Assembly (NCBI GenBank): GCA_026416535.1
Contig: JAOAFA010000013.1
Location: 1-37,533, forward strand
DNA: 37,533 nucleotides
DNA from: Deltaproteobacteria bacterium
GTDB lineage: Bacteria > Myxococcota > SpSt-1050
Reading direction: 5' to 3'
Part shown: in pieces, positions 8,162 through 15,552 of the stretch
How positions within the stretch are numbered: the stretch's first letter is position 1
Layout of the letters: every line of letters starts with the position of its first letter
Position numbers and translations under genes: made by a program
The notes under the pieces: model-generated
What the model saw: only the letters and a program-made list of their open reading frames with translations
Database searches by the model: none
What the model was told of the DNA's origin: nothing

Positions 8162-9355
8162 ATGAATACGTTTATTTATAAATGCACTATCTGTTGCAGA
8201 GAGTACAAAAGGGATGAAGTAAGGTATATCTGCCCTGTTTGTGCAATGGATTATAGACCGGGTATGCCGCTTAAGGGAGTTTTGACAGCCGAATTTGATT
8301 ATGGATATATCAAGAGAAAGTTTTCAAGGAAGAATCCAGATTTTTCTCTCTTTTCAGCAGTGGAAAAGAAGTTCTATCCCAATTTTCCTGTAGGAAATAC
8401 CCCGATCATAAAAAATTCTGCTCTATCATCACTCCTTCATGTGGAGAATGTTTTGGTTAAGTACGAAGGACTAAACCCTAGCGGTTCTCTGAAAGATAGG
8501 GCATCTCTTCTCGTTGTTGCTGAATCAATAAGATTAAACGAAGAGAGGATCGTATGTGCATCAACGGGTAACGCAGCCTCGGCTCTTGCCGCTGTATGTG
8601 CAAGTGCTGGTAAAAAAGCTGTAATCTTTGTTCCTAAGAACGCACCAAGGGCAAAACTTGTTCAAATAGTTCTATACGGTGCAAAGATAATACTTGTGGA
8701 TGGAAGTTATGATGATGCCTTTGCAATGTCCTTAAGATTTACAGAAAAAAAAGGTGGTTTAAACAGAAATACTGCATATCATCCTTTAACAATAGAAGGA
8801 AAGAAAACGGTCTCGCTTGAGATATTTTATCAGATGAATTTTAATACCCCAGATGCGATCTTGGTTCCTGTTGGAGATGGTGTAATTATATCTGGTGTCT
8901 ACAAAGGATTTTACGATCTTTTTATGTCTGGACTAATAAAAAGGATGCCTGTTTTGATTTCTGTGCAAGCAGAAGGTAGTAATGCTATAAACAGGTTTAT
9001 TAAGACGAATAAATATAGTGATATGGAGAACCCAAGGACAATTGCTGATTCGATATCTGTTAGCACACCTAGTAATGCGTATATGGCAAAGAAGGCTGTT
9101 GAAAACACTGGAGGTTTTGTGGTAGATGTTTCAGATCACGAGATTCTCAATGCTCAAAGGATCTTGGCATCAACAACAGGAATCTTTGCTGAACCAGCTG
9201 CTTCCGCTCCTCTAGCAGGGGCAATAAAGATATCAAAGAACCTTAAAAAGTATAAAACTATTTTACTGCTCATTACTGGGAACGGCCTAAAGGATATAGA
9301 TACTCCCTTAAGGACAATCAGATTACCTAAACCTGTCCCGAAAGATTGGATTTAA
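8162..9355 (+). CDS. Threonine-synthase-like PLP enzyme with N-terminal zinc ribbon
   Basis: The 397-aa fold-type II PLP enzyme has an N-terminal zinc ribbon (C8xxC11 and C24xxC27), seen in a subset of threonine synthases. The PLP lysine is K111 in 'NPSGSLKDRAS'. 'ASTGNAASALAA' binds the cofactor phosphate and 'LLLITGNGLKD' closes the site. The relatives are threonine synthase and related beta-eliminating or replacing lyases. Because it sits 5 nt after a YgeY-type hydrolase, and no hom/thrB gene is near, a catabolic role on an amino acid freed by the hydrolase is as likely as threonine synthesis. It ends 1 nt from the stop of the convergent lipoprotein gene. Confidence 0.85.
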   Translation: MNTFIYKCTICCREYKRDEVRYICPVCAMDYRPGMPLKGVLTAEFDYGYIKRKFSRKNPDFSLFSAVEKKFYPNFPVGNTPIIKNSALSSLLHVENVLVKYEGLNPSGSLKDRASLLVVAESIRLNEERIVCASTGNAASALAAVCASAGKKAVIFVPKNAPRAKLVQIVLYGAKIILVDGSYDDAFAMSLRFTEKKGGLNRNTAYHPLTIEGKKTVSLEIFYQMNFNTPDAILVPVGDGVIISGVYKGFYDLFMSGLIKRMPVLISVQAEGSNAINRFIKTNKYSDMENPRTIADSISVSTPSNAYMAKKAVENTGGFVVDVSDHEILNAQRILASTTGIFAEPAASAPLAGAIKISKNLKKYKTILLLITGNGLKDIDTPLRTIRLPKPVPKDWI

Positions 9356-9356
9356 A

Positions 9357-10055
9357 TTATCTCTCGAGTTGAATATTTACTTCTGAAATTGAGTAACTAA
9401 ATGTCATTCCACCTTCAAATTCCTTTGGGACATTAGTTGAGGCGTATCTCTTTATTAGGATATTCACTGGGCATCTGTTTAAGTCAGTGTCTTCATCGAA
9501 TTTGAGTGTCCCCGTTGGTATTAAATATTCACCGTTGTCTATTGATAGGATTTTGCTATAAGGATCAATGCACTCCCCATCTATGTTAATATCTATATCT
9601 TCAGTAGATGTAGGTTCCCACTTTATTTTTAAATCCTGACTTATTTTAAGGTTTTGAGATTGATTTGGTTGAATAATACGGAGTTCCTTTAGTTGAGTCA
9701 CCTCTACTTTATGCTCTTCATCTTTTCTTTTGAATTTGAAAACGTATTTTTCACCTGAATTCTTTTTTGGTAGTTGCGCAGTATACTCTATGATGCCGAG
9801 TCCTCCATCCCTCATAGTTAGTTTTGTTTCATCACAAAATAGTTCATCTTCATCCACAAGTTTAATATACGAACCTGTTATTCCTCCCACCTGTAAGGAT
9901 GCCCTTGCAAGGACATTAGCATGCCCGTATTTGCTTTCAATTGTGAATAGGGCATAGATCCCTGATGTTTTTACATTATCAGAAGTCGTCGAAGAACATC
10001 CACAAATTAAAAATGAAAATAAAATAATCACTGATGTAATCAAATAATTTTTCAC
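9357..10055 (-). CDS. Unrecognised 232-aa lipoprotein
   Basis: A clear lipoprotein signal peptide ends in LICG-C20, followed by Ser-Ser-Thr. The mature part is beta-rich and polar, with 'GGITGSYIKLVDEDELFCDE' and 'SQDLKIKWEPTSTEDIDINI', suggesting one or two Ig-like domains. No family is recognised. The start is GTG 10055, with AAGGAGG 7 nt upstream and a readable promoter just before it. Because Asp does not follow the lipidated Cys, outer-membrane sorting is expected under the classical rule. It is a single-gene unit that converges on the PLP enzyme gene. Confidence 0.85.
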   Translation of the reverse strand: MKNYLITSVIILFSFLICGCSSTTSDNVKTSGIYALFTIESKYGHANVLARASLQVGGITGSYIKLVDEDELFCDETKLTMRDGGLGIIEYTAQLPKKNSGEKYVFKFKRKDEEHKVEVTQLKELRIIQPNQSQNLKISQDLKIKWEPTSTEDIDINIDGECIDPYSKILSIDNGEYLIPTGTLKFDEDTDLNRCPVNILIKRYASTNVPKEFEGGMTFSYSISEVNIQLER

Positions 10056-10075
10056 TTTACACCTCCTTGAAAAGG

Positions 10076-10104
10076 ATTTTACAATGTTAAATTGAATTGG
10101 TCAA
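10076..10104 (-). promoter_or_regulatory. Sigma70-type promoter of the 232-aa lipoprotein gene
   Basis: Read on the minus strand: -35 TTGACC (10104-10099), 17-bp spacer, -10 TAAAAT (10081-10076). The predicted transcription start is near 10069, so the mRNA would begin essentially at the AAGGAGG ribosome-binding site. Confidence 0.65.
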
Positions 10105-10193
10105 TAAATAAGTTCCATGGTGTAATATCAAGATTTTTTTCATTCAATTAGCTTTTAGGTATGTTATAGTCCAAATTGGTAAGTTGAAAAATA

Positions 10194-10214
10194 CATTTCA
10201 TACATTTTGAAATG
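10194..10214. repeat. 21-bp inverted repeat (CATTTCA-N7-TGAAATG)
   Basis: Perfect 7-bp arms (10194-10200 and 10208-10214) are separated by 7 bp. It lies in the long gap upstream of the 232-aa lipoprotein, about 90 bp beyond its -35 box. It could be an operator or a weak hairpin; function is unknown. Confidence 0.4.
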
Positions 10215-10321
10215 CGTTTTATCTATATTATGCGTATTAAAGAGAAAGAATTGGTCTTGAATTAGCCAACAAGATTTTTTCGAGATAAGAAACTTAGAGG
10301 AATTGGGTGAATAAAACAGGT

Positions 10322-10628
10322 AGATCATAATTGCAGGAAGTAAGAAGTTTATTGATGAAGATTTTGGGGTGGCTGATAGGAGACCGATGGGTAAAGGGGA
10401 GATTTACTCCTGTTGGATTTAAGGTATATGAGCGATTATGTAATATCTATTAAAGTTACGTTGCGGGAGAGAATTGCACTAACTGGGTATTGGAAGATGA
10501 AGTTAACACAGGATCCTATAACAAGAAATATAAAAGTTTTATTTATTACATTGGATGAAGATGGGACACTAAGTATTAAAAGACCAGCCAAGAAATGTAG
10601 AGCCATGGCAGAGGCAGCTATGTCATGA
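10322..10628 (+). pseudogene. Possible decayed hotdog acyl-CoA thioesterase
   Basis: Thioesterase-like pieces occur in order but in different frames. 'DHN' is at 10324-10332, 'KKFIDEDFGVADRR' at about 10345-10383 resembles the 'WIDEAAGIAARR' helix, and a third frame from 10395 gives 'RGDLLLLDLRY' and later 'TQDPITRNIKVLFITLDEDG', like the C-terminal 'FVALDEDGKP' strand. The downstream frame alone, from ATG 10428, is an intact 66-codon ORF ending at 10628. No Shine-Dalgarno site precedes it. The resemblance is by eye and weak. A chance ORF in AT-rich DNA is the main alternative. The rest of the gap 10105-10774 shows nothing else. Confidence 0.3.
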
Positions 10629-10774
10629 GTGAGGTGGGATTGAGGAGGCTAAAAAGGTAAAAAGATTTGACAAGTTTATTGAGGACTTGAAATATTTTAT
10701 AAATCCAACGTAAAGTCTTATATATAAGTGAGTTATTGTTTTTTTAATTTTTTAACTTTCTGATTTTTAAGTAT

Positions 10775-11287
10775 TTAAAATAGTTTGGAGTAATATTTTC
10801 TTAGGATTTTTATTTCGTAGATTAGATTAGATGAAAATATATCACTCTCTGTAATATCTGATATATTAAAACAACTTACTTCTTCTATCTCGTCCTTTTG
10901 GTAAGTGATCTCGCCATCCCAAAGGGTATAAAATGAGAATACAAACTCTCTTTCTATTTCACTCTCCCAAATGTATTTGTAGAGAAATTTTATTTCTACG
11001 TTCTTTATCCTGAGCTCTTCCTCTAGCTCTCTCCTAGCTGCGCTAAGCTCGTCTTCTCCGAAGTTAATATGTCCGCCGGCAGATATATCGTATTTACCTG
11101 GTGCTATGATTTTATTTTTTGCCCTCTTCTGGAGGAGTATTTTGCCATCGGAATTGAATACGAAGATATGAACAGCACCATGTAGGTATTCTTTGGATTT
11201 ATGGGCAGTATGTCTATCTATTTTGCCTATCTGTTTACCGTCTATGTTGTATAATGCTATTTCTTCAGAAAGATTGTCTGCATCCAT
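10775..11287 (-). CDS. Nudix hydrolase (YfcD/IDI-like subgroup)
   Basis: The 170-aa protein has a Nudix box at about residues 92-114: 'GHINFGEDELSAARRELEEE', matching Gx5Ex7REUxEE. The final box Gly is replaced by Arg, as often seen in isopentenyl-diphosphate-isomerase-like Nudix proteins. The N-terminal 'IDRHTAHKSKEYLHGAVHIF' also fits the YfcD/IDI subgroup. Members hydrolyse or isomerise nucleoside- or prenyl-diphosphates; the substrate is not deducible. It is the last gene of the lepA run, 6 nt after the lipid kinase gene, which hints at a lipid-related role. No strong terminator was seen after it. Confidence 0.87.
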   Translation of the reverse strand: MDADNLSEEIALYNIDGKQIGKIDRHTAHKSKEYLHGAVHIFVFNSDGKILLQKRAKNKIIAPGKYDISAGGHINFGEDELSAARRELEEELRIKNVEIKFLYKYIWESEIEREFVFSFYTLWDGEITYQKDEIEEVSCFNISDITESDIFSSNLIYEIKILRKYYSKLF

Positions 11288-11293
11288 AACGTT

Positions 11294-12211
11294 TTAAGGT
11301 ATTATTATATTAATTGCTTTAGGTATTATTATAAATTCAGCTGGTGTTGTACCCACGTCTTCACCATCGAGATCAATGTAGAGACCTCCTGTGTTAACCT
11401 GTAGGCTTTTACCTTTTAGGGAAAATACATTCGGTGGTTTTATGTGTTTGCCTTTATAAATTTTTCTGCCGTCGAGAATAAATCTGAATTTTGTGATATC
11501 CTTCATTATCACAATATCAAAAACCCCATCATTTAACTCTGCATCTGGTGCAACCATCATGGAACCACCAAAGTATTTTCCATTTGCAACTGCTACTAAG
11601 GTTATGTTCATCCTGCCGAGGTCTCTTCCATCCACAATTATATTCGCTGGTGTGTTCTTATAATTAAATATTCCTCTGAGCGTCCCTATCATGAATGATA
11701 TTTTTCCTCCCAGTAGTTTGGTTGTGTGATTTACATAGTAGTCTACTAGCCCTGATATTCCAAAGCTACAGATATTTAAGAAGTATCTTTTTACATGAGT
11801 TTTGGAATGGTCCAAAAATCTTACTTCTCCTATGTCGATTCTAAGACGGTTTGAGTTGATTAGAATTTCAATCGCTCTTTCTATGTTGGGTGTAACGTGT
11901 ATACTTCTCCTGAAATCGCCTCCAGTCCCTTGTGGGATAAAACCTAATGATGGTCTTTTATCTATTGGCACTTCAGCGAGCATTATCCCGTTTAGCACTT
12001 CATTATTGGTTCCATCTCCCCCAACCGAAACAATAACATCAAACTTTTTATTTGTGGCCTCCTTGGCAATTTCAATTGCATCGAGGGGGGCCTTTGTGAG
12101 TCTATATTCAAAGTTAATGGCTTTGTTATTGAGTTGCTTTTCAATCTTAGGCCAGATTCTTCTTGTGTGTCCATTTTTTGAGTTCGGATTTACAATAAAA
12201 AAGAATTTCAT
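11294..12211 (-). CDS. Diacylglycerol-kinase-family lipid kinase (YegS/BmrU-like)
   Basis: The protein is about 305 aa. N-terminal 'FFIVNPNSKNG' and the nucleotide-binding 'SVGGDGTNNEVLNG' (residues about 63-76) define the DAGK catalytic domain. 'LGFIPQGTGGDFRRS' is the second conserved loop. The C-terminal beta-sandwich includes 'VAVANGKYFGGSMMVAPDAE', typical of YegS/DgkB-like soluble lipid kinases. It would phosphorylate diacylglycerol, ceramide-like or other lipids at the inner membrane. GTG 12214, which overlaps the upstream TAG stop, or ATG 12211 can serve as start; ATG is preferred. There is no Shine-Dalgarno site, so translation probably relies on coupling to the Fe-S gene. Confidence 0.9.
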   Translation of the reverse strand: MKFFFIVNPNSKNGHTRRIWPKIEKQLNNKAINFEYRLTKAPLDAIEIAKEATNKKFDVIVSVGGDGTNNEVLNGIMLAEVPIDKRPSLGFIPQGTGGDFRRSIHVTPNIERAIEILINSNRLRIDIGEVRFLDHSKTHVKRYFLNICSFGISGLVDYYVNHTTKLLGGKISFMIGTLRGIFNYKNTPANIIVDGRDLGRMNITLVAVANGKYFGGSMMVAPDAELNDGVFDIVIMKDITKFRFILDGRKIYKGKHIKPPNVFSLKGKSLQVNTGGLYIDLDGEDVGTTPAEFIIIPKAINIIIP

Positions 12212-12213
12212 CA

Positions 12214-13317
12214 CTATTGGTTAATGAAATTGTGTACTACATCGATTATATCAATAACTTCTATATCAGGATCGGCGTCTTTAAACATATTCAAACAGGT
12301 AGGACAGGATGTTGCGATTGCTTTAGAGCCAATTGTCTTAAATTCTTCAATTCTTTTGTAGGCCATATCTAGAGATATGACTTTATTTGTGGATCGAAAC
12401 ATTCCTCCACCTCCACAACAGACTGAATTTTTTTTACTCCATAAAAATTCTGACAATATCGCTCCAGTAGTAGTGATTAACTCTCTTGGTTCAGATACCT
12501 GATTGAGATATCTGCTCATGAAACATGGGTCATGGTACGAATAGTGTTCTGTGATCTTCTTTTTGTTTCTTGCCATAGCTTTTACAAATGGAAGGATGAA
12601 TTCAGAAAAGGTGAGTACCTCGGCCTTAATCCCATTGTCGTATTGCTGATACAATGCCTTTAATGTATATGCACAAGTAGGACAAAGAGCTATTAGCTTT
12701 TTGGTGCCAGATAGATTGTTTTTGATTTTGATGATGTAGTTAACAAATTCCTTTTCAAAACCGGATGAATACAGTGGATAACCACAGCAAAATTCTTTAT
12801 TGGAGTAAATACCTACGTAATCTATGCCAAGTCTTTCAAGAATGAAGATAACCTTCCTTATTTTTTCTACATGTTTCTCTGTATATACGCACCCTAAAAA
12901 TATTTTTGCCTTTAGAGAGGTAGAGAAGTATACAGCGTCGAGTTCTGATCTTATCTTATTATTTAAGTCATTTTTAAAGATTGAACCAACCTTTTTTATG
13001 TTTTTAAGTCCTTTTTCCAATCGCTTGTGATGCCTTGAGTCTTCGTACGCAAGCTTTCTTCCATGAGTTAGTATGTCTGGGACTGATATTTGATGTTCGC
13101 AAAATTCTCTACATGAGAGACAACCTGTGCAATGATAAATGAGTTCGTAGTTTTCAGTAGTTTTAGGTACATAATCTTTGCTTAAAAAGTATAACATTCC
13201 TACTTTTCCCCACGGTGTCACAGATTCTCTGTATTCGACATTTGCTACAGGGCATGCAAACCTACAAAGTTTTGGGCAGGTTGTGCAATATTCCAGTTCC
13301 TTTTTTATAGACCTCAT
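12214..13317 (-). CDS. Fe-S oxidoreductase with two [4Fe-4S] sites and two CCG domains (GlpC/HdrD-like)
   Basis: The 367-aa protein has C11xxC14xxxC18xxxC22 and C63xxC66xxC69xxxC73 at the N-terminus, a 2x[4Fe-4S] ferredoxin-like module. Two CCG (cysteine-rich) domains follow, with 'FCCGYPLYSSG'/'LCPTCAY' and 'VCCGGGGMF'/'SCPTCLNMF'. The family includes GlpC, LutA, GlcF and HdrD subunits, which pass electrons between a partner dehydrogenase and quinone or disulfide. No flavoprotein partner is adjacent. Its ATG overlaps the stop of the 89-aa gene (ATGA), and its own stop overlaps the kinase start. No membrane segment is visible. Confidence 0.92.
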   Translation of the reverse strand: MRSIKKELEYCTTCPKLCRFACPVANVEYRESVTPWGKVGMLYFLSKDYVPKTTENYELIYHCTGCLSCREFCEHQISVPDILTHGRKLAYEDSRHHKRLEKGLKNIKKVGSIFKNDLNNKIRSELDAVYFSTSLKAKIFLGCVYTEKHVEKIRKVIFILERLGIDYVGIYSNKEFCCGYPLYSSGFEKEFVNYIIKIKNNLSGTKKLIALCPTCAYTLKALYQQYDNGIKAEVLTFSEFILPFVKAMARNKKKITEHYSYHDPCFMSRYLNQVSEPRELITTTGAILSEFLWSKKNSVCCGGGGMFRSTNKVISLDMAYKRIEEFKTIGSKAIATSCPTCLNMFKDADPDIEVIDIIDVVHNFINQ

Positions 13318-13583
13318 GAATCCTTCCTTCTTCTTGTAAATAAAATGAATGCCATAGCTGGCCTCTTTGAAGACTCTCTCATGGCAAATTGGATATTTTC
13401 AAAGTTCCATCCCTCTCGCACATGTTTGTTTATTAATTCCTCAAGTGTGATGTCTGTTACATCGGATGTTTCTACAACTTTATATTCAAGTTCTATTATT
13501 GGATTTAGTCTATCTTCAATGTTGTTGGGGAACTCTCTATTAATTTTGGGATCTTTTTCTTTCTTCTTGTTAACCTTTGGCAT
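13314..13583 (-). CDS. 89-aa DUF4177-like protein
   Basis: This small soluble protein has a highly charged N-terminus (residues 1-20, Lys-rich). It then has a compact domain: 'YKVVETSDVTDITLEELINK' and 'VREGWNFENIQFAM', ending in a strand 'AFILFTRRRK'. The pattern (strand, helix ending in GW, two strands) resembles DUF4177-type domains of unknown function. The start ATG 13583 has a GGAAG site. It is followed by a 4-nt ATGA overlap with the Fe-S gene, so the two are likely co-made. No function is known. Confidence 0.78.
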   Translation of the reverse strand: MPKVNKKKEKDPKINREFPNNIEDRLNPIIELEYKVVETSDVTDITLEELINKHVREGWNFENIQFAMRESSKRPAMAFILFTRRRKDS

Positions 13584-13614
13584 ATCTCTTCCTTCTTTAT
13601 ATTTAACTCAAATC

Positions 13615-14586
13615 TTATTTTCCCTTTTTCTCACTTCTTTCATTCATTCTTGCTAGATAACTTCTGACTACCAAATCAGGCCTTAAATTTAGACATTTGG
13701 CTATTTGTGTGAGATACCCTTTGATGTATACAAGAGCCGGGAGATTATTGTAGTTCTCTTCTTCAAGATATGTGATATTTGCAGTAGAAATCTTTGTAGT
13801 CTTCGCAATATCTTTTATGGTAATTCCCATTGATTCCCTAATTCTTCTTAGAAGTTCTCCTGAGAACTCCGTATTTTCATCAATTATAATCTGATTGTAG
13901 TTGGCTGTCGGCATTTCTTCTTTTTTCACCTCAATATTATTGTTATCTTGTCCTATTGGTTCTGGTAGTTTATTTTCTAATTTTTGTTTTATTCCCCCTA
14001 TCTCAACATCTTTTGGTTGTTCAATTTTGTCTGTGTTTTCTCTCTTTCTCTCTTCAATGGCTACATCTTTGGTATCTAACCAGTAATCTATATCAAAGCT
14101 TGTATAAGATTGTTTGTGGGTTATGATTTGTTCTTGAGTCGTTAACTCATTTTTATCACTTTTGGAAGTTTCAATATCCGCACCTCTAAGGACATTTTCT
14201 GCCATTGATGAATAAGGATCTCTTGCAGTTTGGAGTGTTGAGTATTTGAAGGCTTCTTCTGGCTTTCTTGTAGAATCTATATAAGTAAAGGCCCCCTTGG
14301 CGAACTCAAAAGAAAGTTGTTTTGATGGTTCACTCTCTATTTTTTCATCTTTTTGCTGTTCTGTTTTAATAGATATGTCATAATTGCGCCTTTTTATGGG
14401 GTTTATCAAAGTATTGTATGCCTCATCTATTTCTTTCAGAAATGTCTCTTTTTCTGTGGAGGGAAGAATAGAGTATAGTGATATAGAATTTTTTAGGACA
14501 AGGTTTTTTAGTTTTTGGTATGCCTTTTCGATCTCCATCTGGTCGGCGTTAGGAGGTATATCGAGAATTCTATAGTAGTTCTTCAT
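13615..14586 (-). CDS. J-like domain fused to RodZ-type HTH (cytoplasmic)
   Basis: The 323-aa protein has an N-terminal (1-72) J-domain-like module: 'KNYYRILDIPPNADQMEIEK', ending 'EAYNTLINPIKRRNYDIS'. The HPD tripeptide needed to stimulate Hsp70 is absent, so it is probably a binding rather than a co-chaperone module. A low-complexity linker follows (about 73-240). The last about 80 residues are an HTH_25 domain as in RodZ ('GELLRRIRESMGITIKDIAK', 'YLEEENYNNLPALVYIKGYL'). There is no membrane helix, unlike RodZ. The ATG at 14586 is chosen; an in-frame TTG 14595 overlaps the stop of the MinD-like gene. Coupled expression suggests the two work together. Confidence 0.82.
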   Translation of the reverse strand: MKNYYRILDIPPNADQMEIEKAYQKLKNLVLKNSISLYSILPSTEKETFLKEIDEAYNTLINPIKRRNYDISIKTEQQKDEKIESEPSKQLSFEFAKGAFTYIDSTRKPEEAFKYSTLQTARDPYSSMAENVLRGADIETSKSDKNELTTQEQIITHKQSYTSFDIDYWLDTKDVAIEERKRENTDKIEQPKDVEIGGIKQKLENKLPEPIGQDNNNIEVKKEEMPTANYNQIIIDENTEFSGELLRRIRESMGITIKDIAKTTKISTANITYLEEENYNNLPALVYIKGYLTQIAKCLNLRPDLVVRSYLARMNERSEKKGK

Positions 14587-14591
14587 GTCAA

Positions 14592-15506
14592 TCAATCATA
14601 GCATAAACTTTTTGAAATGTTGACAATATTTGATGCTATTTCGTGGATTTTTAGTGTGGTTGGTGAATCAGGAAATAATTCGACATATGGCCTCATTTTC
14701 TTTATTGATTCACGCACCTTATCATCGTATAAAATTCCACCAAGTGGGGTGATGTTAAAGCCATAAAACCTCTTTATAGCAAGTGGTATATGGTCGAGTA
14801 ATTCAAGATCATGTTCTGAGGCGCTGTTTAGGATAAGGTAGTAATAATGTTGTCTTGCGGTCGTGTATGCAATATTGGCCAGTTCTGTGTGTATGGAGTT
14901 AAAGTAGTCAAAAAGTTTTACACCTGTTGGAATGATTATCTTTCCATCATATATATTATCGACAAAATCTTTTAATTCTTTATTCTTTATTCTTGTGCGG
15001 AGTTCTCTTAAAAAGGCACTTTTTAAAAACTTGTAACAATTTTCAAGAGCCGTGGGTTCAGGATATGTAATGAGGACACCATTGGGAGCTATGTTGAATG
15101 TATCTAATGTACTGATGCTCATTCCGGCCCCAATGTCGATTATTATATAGTCAAAATCAAGAGCTTTTACTGCAGCGAATAGCCTAGCTTTTTGGCCTAT
15201 ATTAAAATTTGTAGCTTTTAGGTCGTTTTGTATTCCCGCTGCGAGCATGATGTTGTAGTCAGGTATATTTAATAGAATTTCACTAAACTTCTTTACCCTG
15301 TGTTCTATGAAATCATCTATAATCTTTTGTGGTCTGTCTATTCCAAAGAAGGTGTGTTGATTTGCTCCACCCAGGTCCAAGTCAATAAGCGCTACTCTGT
15401 ACCCCATTTTACTAATAGATGCTGCAATATTTGCTGAGAGAAATGACTTTCCTATACCTCCTTTTCCTCCACCAAATGCAAAGATGTGTGATTTCCTTTC
15501 TGTCAT
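14592..15506 (-). CDS. MinD/FlhG-like P-loop ATPase
   Basis: The protein is about 304 aa from ATG 15506. It has a deviant Walker A 'GGGKGGIGKSFLSANIA' (about residues 12-28), switch I 'LIDLDLGGANQHTFFGI' and Walker B 'DYIIIDIGAG'. This subgroup of MinD-like proteins (with 'GGANxHTxxG') is known from deltaproteobacteria beside J/HTH genes. It likely positions proteins at the membrane or pole; no C-terminal amphipathic helix is obvious. An upstream in-frame GTG at 15599 would extend it by 31 residues over the lepB 3' end, but those residues are not family-like, so the shorter start is preferred. Neither start has a well-spaced Shine-Dalgarno site. Confidence 0.86.
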   Translation of the reverse strand: MTERKSHIFAFGGGKGGIGKSFLSANIAASISKMGYRVALIDLDLGGANQHTFFGIDRPQKIIDDFIEHRVKKFSEILLNIPDYNIMLAAGIQNDLKATNFNIGQKARLFAAVKALDFDYIIIDIGAGMSISTLDTFNIAPNGVLITYPEPTALENCYKFLKSAFLRELRTRIKNKELKDFVDNIYDGKIIIPTGVKLFDYFNSIHTELANIAYTTARQHYYYLILNSASEHDLELLDHIPLAIKRFYGFNITPLGGILYDDKVRESIKKMRPYVELFPDSPTTLKIHEIASNIVNISKSLCYD

Positions 15507-15552
15507 GTGGCTTTTTATTATAAATCTATGTTGTAAACATTGCAAAGATTTA

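Noticed and set aside
10717-10728. Palindrome CTTATATATAAG as a terminator
   Set aside because: The stem is all A/T apart from its outer pair and has no loop. The T-run on the plus strand starts 9 nt later and no gene needs it; on the minus strand there is no U-tract.
13615-14586. Annotation of the J-like/HTH protein as a DnaJ co-chaperone
   Set aside because: The HPD motif is missing and there is no Gly/Phe or zinc-finger region, so Hsp70 stimulation is not expected.
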